A model generated the notes under the pieces. It ran no database searches. It saw only the letters and a program-made list of their open reading frames with translations, and was not told where the DNA came from. The position numbers and the translations under genes are program-made. DNA of 17,078 nt from DASTBU01 sp035711845 (GTDB lineage: Bacteria; Acidobacteriota; Vicinamibacteria; Vicinamibacterales; 2-12-FULL-66-21), in the NCBI GenBank assembly GCA_035711845.1, contig DASTBU010000165.1:1-17078 (forward strand), in the 5' to 3' direction. Shown one piece after another: positions 1 to 7,695 of this stretch. The first letter of the stretch is position 1. Every line of letters starts with the position of its first letter.

Positions 1-1
1 C

Positions 2-136
2 TCCGCGCGCGTCGATCTGGACTCGGGCCTCCTCATCGAAACGCTGGCGCAGGCGATTTGCTACGCGTCAGAGGACAAGCAGGAGGGGACGTCGGCGTTC
101 CTCGAGAAGCGGAAGGCGAAGTTCACGGGCGAGTAA
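2..136 (+). CDS. Enoyl-CoA hydratase/isomerase family protein, 3' end only
   Basis: Reading from base 2 gives 44 residues ending at TAA 134-136. The terminal stretch reads EDKQEGTSAFLEKRKAKF, the typical C-terminal helix of crotonase-superfamily enoyl-CoA hydratases: a Ser/Thr-Glu-Asp before a Glu-Gly, then FLEKRKxxF. Family members hydrate trans-2-enoyl-CoA thioesters in beta-oxidation and related acyl-CoA degradation in the cytoplasm. The oxyanion-hole and catalytic regions lie outside the window, so the substrate cannot be judged. The gene is convergent with the peptidase gene on the other strand, and only 20 bp separate their stops. A dehydratase-type crotonase of another pathway is the main alternative. 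Confidence 0.85.
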   Translation, partial: SARVDLDSGLLIETLAQAICYASEDKQEGTSAFLEKRKAKFTGE

Positions 137-156
137 TCTCGGCGGGAGCGACAGCG

Positions 157-2028
157 CTATTTCAGGAACTCGATGGCCACGACGATTTTCGTGCTCGCCT
201 GTCCGTCGGCCGGCCGCCAGGAGACATACACCGGCAACGGCTTCGGCAGCGTGCCGCAGCCGACGGTTCCCGTAACGTCCTCCCGGTACGAAATGTAGTC
301 CACCATGGCCATCTGCGGAGCGGCCGCGCGGGCGGGGCCGTCAGCCGTCCGAAGATGAAAGATCGCCGCTCCGCCTGCAAGGCATTCGATGCGTTCGAGC
401 ACGGCCTCGAGGCGCTGCTCGCCGGGCTCCAGCTTCCGGTAGACGGGTTGAAAATCCTTCCGGGGTTGCGAGACCGTCCGTGTCGATTCCCCTGATTGGG
501 ACGCGGCGGTCCGCTCTTCGGCAGGCCGCGCCCGATTGGCTGCTTCCATCTGAAGGACGTAGCCCATGAGAGCGCGTGCGGCCTCGCGGATCTCGGGAGG
601 GTAGGCCCTCGACATGAACGGCCCGATGGCGTTTCGCGCCGCCGCGAACTCCGACATGCCGGCAAGGACCTGGGCGTGCAGCAGCCCGTAGTCGTGCCGG
701 CCCGGCGCGAGGCTGCGCGCACGCTCGACAGCCTCACGCGTCCCGGCCGTGGGGCGCCCATCGGTCGCGTAGACTTCGATCGAGGCGAGCCGTGCGAGCG
801 CGTTCGGCAGTTCCGGACGTAGCTCTCGTGCGTGCTCGAACAACCGGCGCGCGGTCTGGAGGTGTTTCTCATTAGCGCGTTCGCGCCGATCCTCGACGAG
901 CTCCGCAATGCCTACGCCGGCGGAGTACGCAACCAGCCAGTCGCTGACGCCATCGAGCGACAGCAGACGCGTTTCCGCGCTGGCATGATCCTGCCTGGCG
1001 ATATCGAGGAGGGCCATGACGGTCTGGACGCGCGGGTTGCCCTGATCCAGCTTCGACACCGCGGCCAGCCTCCGAGCGGCCTCGTCGTAGCGACGCTGCT
1101 GCACCAGGAAATCCGCGAGGAAGGCCTGTGCATCCGCAGCCGGCAGCTGCACCGCCGGTGCGTCGAACGCGGCCAGCTTGTCGGGAAACCTGTACCGGGC
1201 AGCCCTGAAGAGATCCCGCCGTATGTAGCTCCTGAGCTCCTCCTCCAGGTTGGCCGAACCGAACGCCTGCTTCCACGCCGCCGCAGCTGATGTGCCTTCG
1301 GCGATCCTGGCCAGATACGCCGAGAGTTGCGCGCTCCTGCCCGGCTCGCCGAGCAGGATCAGATGGGTGAGCGCCCACGACTGCGCGTAAAAAACGGAGC
1401 GCCGGTTGCCTTCGTTGTAGAGCGGCGAGTCGTGGGTGACCTCCAGCAGCTCCTCGAGAGGAAGCAGGCGCCCATCGGCGAGGTTCTGCAGATGCTCCGC
1501 GGCCGGCCTCCCGAGCAGGGCCTCGCGCCCGCCCCTGCTCACCTCGTAGGTGCTGTAGTACTCCGCGAGCCCTTCGTTCAACCACGTGGGAATGCTGCGG
1601 GTCAGATTGGAGATCACGAGGTGCGCGTACTCGTGGAACACCACCCGCAGGCGTTCCTGGCGGCGGTCGGAGACGAGCGCGATGTAGTTGATGTCGCGCC
1701 GCCCGACGAAGAGTCCGGCGAGCTCGACGGGCTTCCCCTCGAACGTCGGCTTGAACGGCGTGAACGCCCGATCCGACGGGAAGACAATCACCACCGTCGG
1801 CACGGCCGTCGCCGTGGCCCGCTCCGTGAGGACGCGGCTGAGGGTTTCGCGGAACCCCTCGAACTTCACCGCGATGTCCCTCAGCTCGCCCGCGCCGACT
1901 TCGCCGATGACGACGAAGTTCGGGCTGTCCACGCGGCGCCACTCGGCGGCCGCAGGAGCGGCGGCCCCGGCACACACGATGAGAACTGCGGAGATGCTGA
2001 AGCCGCGTGCGGTCCGGCTCGCTCGCAT
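157..2028 (-). CDS. Exported HExxH metallopeptidase (peptidase MA / gluzincin-like) with helical repeat C-terminal region
   Basis: The product has 623 residues. Residues 1-28 form a Sec signal peptide, with a hydrophobic core around 11-22 and an AAA-type cleavage near 26-28. The catalytic signature is HEYAH at 132-136 (two zinc ligands and the general-base Glu), followed by WLNEGLAEYY, whose Glu152 is the expected third ligand. This HExxH...EGxAEY arrangement defines the peptidase MA-like gluzincins. From about 290 to 480 the chain is Ala/Leu/Arg-rich and helical in a TPR-like pattern. A beta-rich tail follows, with a CLAGG-type segment near 555 and a second Cys near 595. It probably acts in the periplasm or at the cell surface. 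The ATG at 2028 has no strong Shine-Dalgarno. It lies 59 bp after the DUF5777-like gene on the same strand and may be co-transcribed. The substrate is unknown. A catalytically degenerate relative is unlikely because all the ligands are present. Confidence 0.85.
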   Translation of the reverse strand: MRASRTARGFSISAVLIVCAGAAAPAAAEWRRVDSPNFVVIGEVGAGELRDIAVKFEGFRETLSRVLTERATATAVPTVVIVFPSDRAFTPFKPTFEGKPVELAGLFVGRRDINYIALVSDRRQERLRVVFHEYAHLVISNLTRSIPTWLNEGLAEYYSTYEVSRGGREALLGRPAAEHLQNLADGRLLPLEELLEVTHDSPLYNEGNRRSVFYAQSWALTHLILLGEPGRSAQLSAYLARIAEGTSAAAAWKQAFGSANLEEELRSYIRRDLFRAARYRFPDKLAAFDAPAVQLPAADAQAFLADFLVQQRRYDEAARRLAAVSKLDQGNPRVQTVMALLDIARQDHASAETRLLSLDGVSDWLVAYSAGVGIAELVEDRRERANEKHLQTARRLFEHARELRPELPNALARLASIEVYATDGRPTAGTREAVERARSLAPGRHDYGLLHAQVLAGMSEFAAARNAIGPFMSRAYPPEIREAARALMGYVLQMEAANRARPAEERTAASQSGESTRTVSQPRKDFQPVYRKLEPGEQRLEAVLERIECLAGGAAIFHLRTADGPARAAAPQMAMVDYISYREDVTGTVGCGTLPKPLPVYVSWRPADGQASTKIVVAIEFLK

Positions 2029-2087
2029 AGGGCTGTCGGGGGCAGTTTACTCCCGTTCAGCCGGAAGGGCGAGACGCCGGATGCGCC

Positions 2088-2927
2088 TCATCGCCCTCTG
2101 AAGAACTTTCTCGAGATGTTGAATCCGATATACCAGTCGTCGTAGTCGCGCGCGCCGGTGGCGAGCTGGCCGAACGTCGTGGCGAAGCCGTTCGAGAAGT
2201 TGATCTGAAAAAGGTGGCCGCCCGCGCGCTTCTCGACGCCGAAGCTGATCTGGTGGGCGCCCGGATCGAAACCGGCGAGCCGCGGCGTCACTTCGGCGAG
2301 GACGTACACCGACGGCCTGACCCGGATGCGGCCGCCGAGGCCCAGCAGCAGCGTGCTGTTGTCCCCGGTATCGAACGGGCTCGCGTTGGCCACCCACATC
2401 GGCTGCGCGTACACCGCGCCGAAACTCCCCGTCGTGCGCGACACCACCGCGCCCATCGCCGAGCGATAGTGGTCGTGGAAGTTGTCAATCCCTTCGGCCG
2501 TCACGAGGCCGTCCAGACCGACAGGGCTCCCGCTGCCCTCGCTGAAGAAGTTGTGCTGTCCGAAGAACTGGATGCTCTGGTCGCTCGTGCGATGCACGCC
2601 GATCTGCGTTCCGCTCGCAAGCCCGTATCGGAGCTCCAGGCCGATCTGCGCGCCGCCATCGAACCCGAAGGCGTCCGAGAGCAGATCACTGAAGTCGCCG
2701 CGGCCGAGCGGCCGCGTGAACCGGTGCGTGATGCGAAACGCGAACTTCCCGCGCGGCACCCGCAGCGTCGTCGGCAGCGCCGCGAGCGTGAAGTCCGGCT
2801 GCAGCGGATCGAGGCGCAGATCGGGGTCGGCCACGGGTTGCGCGGCGGCCGGAGGCGGCGTCTGCGCGGCAGCCAGAACGGGGAGGAGCGATGCGAGGAC
2901 GACAGTCGCAATGATGTGACGAATCAA
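2088..2927 (-). CDS. Putative outer-membrane beta-barrel protein (DUF5777-like)
   Basis: I chose the TTG at 2927-2925 as start because GAAGGAG ends five bases upstream. It yields 279 residues beginning with a clear signal peptide, MIRHIIATVVLASLLPVLAA, with cleavage near Ala-Gln 21/22. A longer frame from ATG 3008 would only add translated GATC repeat. A short Pro/Ala/Gln linker follows, then alternating amphipathic strands such as KFAFRITHRF, GLELRYGLASGTQIGVHR and VYVLAEVTPRL, and an aromatic C-terminal strand (WYIGFNISRKFF). These fit a transmembrane or membrane-associated barrel, and the general layout resembles the DUF5777 family. The function is unknown. It lies downstream of the sigma-54-driven cupredoxin gene on the same strand, separated by the GATC-rich tract, so it is probably the second gene of that transcript. 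Confidence 0.75.
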   Translation of the reverse strand: MIRHIIATVVLASLLPVLAAAQTPPPAAAQPVADPDLRLDPLQPDFTLAALPTTLRVPRGKFAFRITHRFTRPLGRGDFSDLLSDAFGFDGGAQIGLELRYGLASGTQIGVHRTSDQSIQFFGQHNFFSEGSGSPVGLDGLVTAEGIDNFHDHYRSAMGAVVSRTTGSFGAVYAQPMWVANASPFDTGDNSTLLLGLGGRIRVRPSVYVLAEVTPRLAGFDPGAHQISFGVEKRAGGHLFQINFSNGFATTFGQLATGARDYDDWYIGFNISRKFFRGR

Positions 2928-2937
2928 GGAAACTCCT

Positions 2938-3091
2938 TCGATCGCGATCGGGTGATCGGCGATCGGCTGATGGGATCGCGCGATGGGCCTTCGATCGCTC
3001 GATCCCATCGTTCGATCACTCGATCACCCGATCACCGATCGCTCGATCCCATCGCCCGATCACCCGATCACCCGATCGCGCGATCGCGCGA
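2938..3091. repeat. GATC-dense low-complexity tract
   Basis: The segment contains 16 GATC sites in about 155 bp, where under one would be expected by chance. They are arranged in irregular 8-10 bp words of the type CGATCACC, CGATCGCG and CGATCCCAT. It fills nearly the whole gap between the cupredoxin stop (3092) and the Shine-Dalgarno of the barrel gene (about 2933-2939). Many words are self-complementary (CGATCG), so the transcript could fold extensively. Confidence 0.9.
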
Positions 3092-3526
3092 TTAGTAGAC
3101 TGGTCCTCCGGGCCCCTGGGCGTTACCGACGCGGATGACGCCCTGGAGCGACGTGCTGTCGGGGTTGAGGTGATCGTGAAAGGCGCACGCTTTTTCCACG
3201 GTGAAAGCCTGTGTGGTCTCGCTCTGGCCGGTGGACATGACCGGCAGGTTCGAGGCCGGGCAGTCGGTGTGCACCAGGTGCGGATTGGACGTGGGCTGGT
3301 GCTGGCGGGTGTCCTGGTTGATGAACCGCACGCGCTCGCCGACCGAGATGCGCACTTCCGCCGGCTCGACCCGGCCGTCCGCCCGGATCGTCACCGTCGC
3401 GGCCACATTGCCGGTCGAGGGACCGCCTGGCGACGTCGGCGGACCCGAATAGCTTCCTCCACAGCGGGCGAATGCGAGCGCGCTGACGACGGCGATGGCT
3501 GCTCCGAAGGCAATGCGATGCTGCAT
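3092..3526 (-). CDS. Small exported cupredoxin-domain protein
   Basis: ATG 3526 is preceded by GGGAGG at an 8 bp spacing, giving 144 residues. A 20-residue hydrophobic leader ends in FARC; Cys22 could be lipidated, but Arg at -1 is atypical for a lipobox. After a Gly/Pro/Ser linker (23-40) comes a cupredoxin fold: GRVEPAEVRISVGERVRFIN (51-70) is the usual 'added strand then deep-water' motif. His76 is the candidate N-terminal copper ligand, and ACAFHDH supplies Cys114 and His117. The axial position, normally Met in MxG, reads LQG with Leu127. A type 1 copper site without the Met ligand is therefore predicted. It is the first gene after a sigma-54-like promoter (3573-3558) and lies next to the NtrC-type regulator. 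The probable role is extracytoplasmic electron transfer or copper binding; the partner is unknown. Confidence 0.82.
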   Translation of the reverse strand: MQHRIAFGAAIAVVSALAFARCGGSYSGPPTSPGGPSTGNVAATVTIRADGRVEPAEVRISVGERVRFINQDTRQHQPTSNPHLVHTDCPASNLPVMSTGQSETTQAFTVEKACAFHDHLNPDSTSLQGVIRVGNAQGPGGPVY

Positions 3527-3557
3527 GGGTCTGGCCTCCCTCCAGGAGGCTCGGAAC

Positions 3558-3573
3558 AGCAATCGCAGTGCCC
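3558..3573 (-). promoter_or_regulatory. Sigma-54 (-24/-12) promoter of the cupredoxin operon
   Basis: Read on the - strand the bases are GGGCACTGCGATTGCT. Against the consensus TGGCACGNNNNTTGCW this keeps GGCAC, the invariant GG-N10-GC spacing and TTGCT. Only the first T and the G after GGCAC differ. The predicted transcription start is near 3547, giving a 21-nt leader with a free GGAGGGAGG Shine-Dalgarno before ATG 3526. The promoter lies directly downstream of a gene for a GAFTGA-containing sigma-54 activator. Confidence 0.72.
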
Positions 3574-3621
3574 TGCCGGCCGGCACGTATTGGGCCGGAA
3601 TTCGGCTGGGCTGCGCCGCGC

Positions 3622-3660
3622 GTTTACCGTGGCCGAAAACTGTTGACGGCCAGCGTAAAG
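3622..3660. promoter_or_regulatory. Inverted repeat, candidate activator-binding site (UAS)
   Basis: The left arm GTTTACCGTGGCCG (3622-3635) pairs with the right arm CGGCCAGCGTAAAG (3647-3660) at 11 of 14 positions, with an 11-bp AT-richer spacer. The exact cores are TTTAC/GTAAA and TGGCCG/CGGCCA. Its centre (3641) is about 94 bp upstream of the start predicted for the sigma-54 promoter, a usual distance for enhancer-type sites of NtrC-family activators. It starts six bases after the regulator's stop codon, so a transcriptional terminator is an alternative, but there is no T-run on the - strand. Confidence 0.5.
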
Positions 3661-3665
3661 CGTCT

Positions 3666-5018
3666 CTACTCGACGCGGTGCTTGGCGAGGTAATAGCTGA
3701 GCGCCCGCTGGCTGATGCCCATCGCCTCGGCCGCGTCCTTCTTCAGGCCGCGCGCGCTCTCGAGCGCGCGCTTCATCGTCTCGCGCTCCGTCCATTCGAT
3801 GTTCTGCCGCAGGTTGAGCGAGGGCAGCCCAGGCGGCGGCGAGCTCGGCGCGCCCATCACGCGCACCAGCTCAGGGCCGATGATTGGCGTCTGCGCCAGG
3901 ACGACCGCACGCTCCATCGTGTTCTCGAGCTCGCGCACGTTGCCCGGCCAGTCCGAGGCCTGCAGGATCTCCATCACGCCCGCCGCGATGCCCGCGATGC
4001 GCTTGCCGGCGCGCTGCGAGTGCTTCGCGATGAAATGCTCGACGAGAACCGGGATGTCTTCGCGGCGCTCGCGCAGGGGCGCGATGTGGATGGGAATCAC
4101 GTTGAGGCGATAGTAGAGATCCTCCTGGAAGCGTCCGTCGCCGACCATCTGCCGCAGATCGCGGTTGGTGGCGGCGACGACGCGCAGGTCCACTTTCTGC
4201 GTGCGCTCGGAGCCGAGCGGCTCGAACTCGCGCTCCTGGAGCACGCGCAGCAGCTTCGACTGGAGCGTGGGGCTCATCGTCCCGATCTCGTCGAGAAAGA
4301 TGGTCCCCCCGTCGGCCAGCGCGAACTTGCCCCGCTTGCTGCCGGTCGCGCCCGTAAATGCGCCGCGAACGTGCCCGAAGAGCTCGGATTCGAGCAGTGT
4401 TTCCGGGATGGCCGCGCAGTTGACCTTGATCAGCGGAAGATCCCGCTGGGCGCTGTGATGATGAATCGCCCGCGCGACCATCTCCTTGCCGGTCCCGGTC
4501 TCGCCCGTGATGAGCACGGTGCTCTTCGATTGCGCGACGACCTCCGCCGTGCGCATGACGTCCTGCATCCGGCGGCTTCGTCCCACCAGCCCATATTGAT
4601 TGAACTCGGCGGCGCGCTCGGTGATCAGATACCGGTGCTCGGTCCGCAGGCGCTGGTGATCGATCGCGCGGCTGGCCACCACCAGCAGCTCGTCGATCTC
4701 GAACGGCTTCTGCAGGTAGTCGAAGGCGCCCAGCTTCATCGCCTCGATCGCGCTCTCGATCGTCGCGTGCGCGGTCATCATGACCACCTGGGGCCGTTCG
4801 GAATTCGGCGTGGCGGCCATCTCCCGGATCAGATCGAGGCCCGTCAGCTCCGGCATCAGGTTGTCGACCACGAAGAGATCGAACATCCGCTGCGAGAGCA
4901 GGCGCTGCGCCTCGCGCGCGCTGGTCGTCGCCACCACCTCGTGCCCCTCGTCGCGCAGCGCGTTCGCCAGTGCGTTCAGGATCTTGGTTTCGTCGTCTAC
5001 GAGCAGAATGGAGCCCAT
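3666..5018 (-). CDS. NtrC-family sigma-54-dependent response regulator
   Basis: The product has 450 residues from ATG 5018. The receiver domain (1-120) carries the acidic pocket Asp8/Asp9, phosphoacceptor Asp52, Thr82 and Lys104. The central AAA+ domain (about 142-370) shows Walker A GETGTGKE (172-179), GAFTGA (219-224), which contacts sigma-54, and Walker B IFLDEI (240-245). R-finger-type LYYRLNV and the terminal WPGNVRELEN motif follow. The C-terminal Fis-type helix-turn-helix ends in KKDAAEAMGISQRALSYYLAK. All parts of a working sigma-54 activator are present. The open frame continues far upstream to 5576, but that stretch is a shadow of the kinase gene. The neighbouring kinase (stop 5129, a 110-bp gap) is the likely phosphodonor. 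The sigma-54 promoter and inverted repeat just downstream are the likely target. Confidence 0.96.
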   Translation of the reverse strand: MGSILLVDDETKILNALANALRDEGHEVVATTSAREAQRLLSQRMFDLFVVDNLMPELTGLDLIREMAATPNSERPQVVMMTAHATIESAIEAMKLGAFDYLQKPFEIDELLVVASRAIDHQRLRTEHRYLITERAAEFNQYGLVGRSRRMQDVMRTAEVVAQSKSTVLITGETGTGKEMVARAIHHHSAQRDLPLIKVNCAAIPETLLESELFGHVRGAFTGATGSKRGKFALADGGTIFLDEIGTMSPTLQSKLLRVLQEREFEPLGSERTQKVDLRVVAATNRDLRQMVGDGRFQEDLYYRLNVIPIHIAPLRERREDIPVLVEHFIAKHSQRAGKRIAGIAAGVMEILQASDWPGNVRELENTMERAVVLAQTPIIGPELVRVMGAPSSPPPGLPSLNLRQNIEWTERETMKRALESARGLKKDAAEAMGISQRALSYYLAKHRVE

Positions 5019-5128
5019 CGTTGTCTCTGCGTCCACCGTTGTTCGGGGGCCGCCCGGAACCTTACGAACACTACGAATCTGGTAACGATCGCGGCGTTGT
5101 TGCTCACCCAGCCTGCGTGTCGAAGCCT

Positions 5129-6901
5129 TCAGCCGCGCGATTGCTCGACGGGCAACTCGATACGCACCTCGGTACCCTGGCCAGGCCTGCTTGTCATTGC
5201 AATATTCCCGCCCAACCCCTCGATGATGTTCCGCGAGATGGCCAGGCCGAGGCCGGTGCCTGTGCGCCGGGTCGTGAAGTACGGGTCGAACACCCGTAGC
5301 AGATCCTCGGCCGGGATGCCCGGTCCCCGATCGCGTACGTGGATCGCCATCTTCCCATTCCCGATGCGGCGCGTCGTCAGCTCGATCGCGGGAGCGTGCG
5401 GTCCATCCTCCGGGACCAGCGATTCCATGGCATGCCGCGCGTTGGTGAGGATGTTGACGAGCGCCAGCCGGAGTCGCTCGGCATCGGTCTTGACGGGCGG
5501 CAGGTCCGGATCGAGGCCGAGCGCGATGGGAAACCCGGAGGCGGCCGACTCGGCCGCGCGCGCGGCATCCTCGCACACCGCGTTGACGTCGGCCGGCGCC
5601 AGCTCGAACTTGATCGGACGGGCGAAGTCCAGCACCTCGGTCACGATCCGGTTGAGCCGCAGCACCTCTTCATCGATGTCGGCCACCGCGGCGCGCACGT
5701 TCTCCGCTGTGGCGGCCGGCGCCTTGAGCGAGCGCAGCGCCGCCTTGATGATCATCAGCGGGTTCCGGATCTCGTGGGCGACGACGGTCGAGAGGCGCCC
5801 CAGGGAGGACAGCCGCTCCTTCTGCGACGCCTCACGCTGGAAGCGCGCGATCGAATCGGTCATCGTGTTGAAGGTGGTGGCCAGCAACCGCGCATCCTCG
5901 TCCTGCCAGCGGCCGCCTGGAGGGCCGGGGACGCGCCTGGTCAAATCGCCCGTCGCCGCCATGTCCCGCATGGCCGCGGTGACGGCGCCGAGCGGCCGCG
6001 TAATCGTCCTGGCAATGCCGTAGCTGAGGAGGGTTGCCGCGAGCACCGCCAGGACGGCCGTCACGGCCAGCTCGCGATGGACCGCGTTGAGCAGCCTCAA
6101 CCGCTCGGTGCGCGATCGAAGCAGGAGCGCCGTGACCGGAATGCTGCCAAGCGGAGGCTCGCCGCTTTCACCCGTTGGCAGCTCGAGCCGCCTGCTCACG
6201 GCGGCATACTCGCCGTCGTCGAGATCCACCCTGGCGACGCCCGTCGAACCCACCAGCCCCGCGAGCTTCTCGTTGAAGCGTGGCGCGAGCGTGGACGCGC
6301 GGATCTCTCCGCCGAGCGCAAACGCGATCTCGCTGTTCGTGAGCGCCTTGAACCGCCCGAGCGTCTCGCTGTCCAGGCTCGACCCTACGGCGAGGGTTCC
6401 CAGCAGCTCCGTTGCGACGAAGCTGGGGACGGCGGCCACCTGCAGCACGCCGCCCGAATAGGGCCACAGCGCCACGGCCTCGCGCCCGGTCGTCGCCCGC
6501 GAAATCGTTTCCCGCACGACGTCGTCCGATGGCAGCCGAACCCGGCCGGCTTCCGCGAGAACACGGCCCTGAGGATCGGTGACCAAAAAGAGATCGGAGC
6601 CCAGCAGGCGCTGGTAGTCCTCCGCGATGGGCTGCACCGTGGGAGGATGACCGGTCGTGACCGCCGCCTTCAGCGTTGGCAGATCGGCGATGAGCCGCGC
6701 CTCGCGCGCGAAGTGCTCGAAAAGCGTGGTGCGATGCTCGTCGAGCAGCGTGCCGGCTTCCACCAGCCCCCGTCGCAGCTCGTTCTCGGCCTGGGCCGTC
6801 ACCGCCACGTTGATGCGGTAGACGGCCACGGCGATAGCCAGCACGGCCAGGGCGGCCGTCGCCATGAAGATCCGGTTGCTCAACGACGAGAAAAAGCTCA
6901 T
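5129..6901 (-). CDS. Membrane-bound sensor histidine kinase (HAMP, HisKA, HATPase)
   Basis: The product has 590 residues. TM1 is at about 12-30, followed by a long extracytoplasmic sensor region (31-275, cache-like in size) and TM2 at about 278-298. A HAMP segment beginning ITRPLGAVTAAM (300-352) comes next. The H-box AHEIRNPL carries phospho-acceptor His376. The N-box is LVNILTNARHAM (Asn483/Asn487), G1 is DRGPGIP (524-530), the F-box is FDPYFTTR and G2 is GTGLGLAI (548-555). It is a complete NtrB-like kinase expected to phosphorylate the adjacent sigma-54 activator. The start ATG at 6901 overlaps the stop of the upstream cupredoxin gene as ATGA, so the two are translationally coupled. That cupredoxin may lie in the same signalling path, as sensor partner or source of the signal. 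The ligand cannot be read from the sequence. Confidence 0.96.
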   Translation of the reverse strand: MSFFSSLSNRIFMATAALAVLAIAVAVYRINVAVTAQAENELRRGLVEAGTLLDEHRTTLFEHFAREARLIADLPTLKAAVTTGHPPTVQPIAEDYQRLLGSDLFLVTDPQGRVLAEAGRVRLPSDDVVRETISRATTGREAVALWPYSGGVLQVAAVPSFVATELLGTLAVGSSLDSETLGRFKALTNSEIAFALGGEIRASTLAPRFNEKLAGLVGSTGVARVDLDDGEYAAVSRRLELPTGESGEPPLGSIPVTALLLRSRTERLRLLNAVHRELAVTAVLAVLAATLLSYGIARTITRPLGAVTAAMRDMAATGDLTRRVPGPPGGRWQDEDARLLATTFNTMTDSIARFQREASQKERLSSLGRLSTVVAHEIRNPLMIIKAALRSLKAPAATAENVRAAVADIDEEVLRLNRIVTEVLDFARPIKFELAPADVNAVCEDAARAAESAASGFPIALGLDPDLPPVKTDAERLRLALVNILTNARHAMESLVPEDGPHAPAIELTTRRIGNGKMAIHVRDRGPGIPAEDLLRVFDPYFTTRRTGTGLGLAISRNIIEGLGGNIAMTSRPGQGTEVRIELPVEQSRG

Positions 6902-7584
6902 TGCCGTCCGAGCGAGACGTTCACCTCGACGTCCCCGCCCTGCTCCGGTATCGCCACCCGGCGCTTGTCTTCGGGGGCCGCTTCGTTCCAGACCACCAGG
7001 TTGTAGCTCCCCGGCGGGACATTCTCGAGGCGGTACCGCCCCTGGTCGTCCGTCACGGCGAAGTATCGGTGAGAGAAAACGAAGATGAACGCGCTCATGT
7101 GCGAGTGAATATCGCAGAACACGCGGACAATCCCTGGACGATCGAACCTGACCGACTTCGATCGGCCGGCCGCATATCGACCCAGGTCGAACGACTTCGT
7201 GCGCGACAGCGAGAACACGTTGTGATAGGTCTCGTCGTTGTTCGGAAAGTCCACCACGCTGCCCGCGACGATGGCGAGGACGTGCGGGACGAAGGATTCG
7301 TCGCGCTGGTCCATGCGGGCGTGCGGTTCGTCGCGCACGTCGAACGCCGCCCGCGGCGCCGGATCCAGGTACACCACGCTGCGCCGGCGATCGGTCGCGC
7401 CGTGCGCCACGGGCATGCCGATGTCGCCAGGGTTCGGCCTCCGGGCGTGATCGGCAGGCGGGTTCTGCAGCTGCACCCGTCCTCGGATCGCGCCGGTGGC
7501 GGGCGAGCGGGGCTGGGGCCCCGCGAGCGGAGTGAGACCGGACAGATCGATCGACACGACGGCGAGGAGGAGCGCGAGGATCAA
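6898..7584 (-). CDS. Exported cupredoxin with C-terminal carboxypeptidase-regulatory-like domain
   Basis: The mature part has a cupredoxin domain in which His121 (ETYHNVFS) and the Cys157-x2-His160-x2-Met163 cluster (FCDIHSHM) make a complete type 1 copper set. After it comes DQGRYRLENVPPGSYNLVVW (about 180-199), the signature strand pattern of CarboxypepD_reg-like domains. Similar proteins are often labelled 'methylamine utilization protein' or plastocyanin-like without proof. I placed the start at TTG 7584 because it opens directly into a hydrophobic segment (MILALLLAVV) and excludes the GGTCCC repeat; this gives 228 residues. An in-frame ATG at 7773 would add a 63-residue repeat-rich cytoplasmic tail and make a signal anchor. 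Neither start has a good Shine-Dalgarno. The stop overlaps the kinase start. The gene lies between the barrel and kinase genes, so all are probably co-transcribed. Confidence 0.83.
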   Translation of the reverse strand: MILALLLAVVSIDLSGLTPLAGPQPRSPATGAIRGRVQLQNPPADHARRPNPGDIGMPVAHGATDRRRSVVYLDPAPRAAFDVRDEPHARMDQRDESFVPHVLAIVAGSVVDFPNNDETYHNVFSLSRTKSFDLGRYAAGRSKSVRFDRPGIVRVFCDIHSHMSAFIFVFSHRYFAVTDDQGRYRLENVPPGSYNLVVWNEAAPEDKRRVAIPEQGGDVEVNVSLGRQ

Positions 7585-7590
7585 GGGCGC

Positions 7591-7695
7591 GGTCCCTGGT
7601 CCCTTGGTCCCTGGGTCCGGGGTCCCTCGGTCTCTGGTCCCTGCGTCCCGGGTCCCTGGGTCCGGGGTCCCTGGGTCCGGGGTCCCTGGTCCTTT
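7591..7695. repeat. Seven tandem copies of a 15-bp GGTCCC-type unit
   Basis: The consensus unit is GGTCCCTGGGTCCGG. Seven 15-bp units can be laid end to end from 7591 to 7695; units 2, 5 and 6 are identical and the others differ at a few positions. The period is a multiple of three and the tract stays open on the - strand, where it would encode a PGTxD pentapeptide repeat directly upstream of the cupredoxin's hydrophobic leader. It lies between the barrel gene stop and the probable start of the cupredoxin gene. Confidence 0.92.

Noticed and set aside
3534..3550. Hairpin GCCTCC/GGAGGC that would hide the cupredoxin Shine-Dalgarno
   Set aside because: If the sigma-54 promoter is used, transcription begins near 3547 and half of the left arm is not in the message, so the stem cannot form fully.
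5019..5576. N-terminal extension of the response regulator frame
   Set aside because: It is out of frame with, and overlaps, the well-supported kinase C-terminus. The receiver domain begins exactly at ATG 5018.
3495..6023. Long + strand open frame antisense to the regulator and kinase
   Set aside because: Arg/His/Leu-rich composition without any domain; it is the high-GC shadow of two clear - strand genes.
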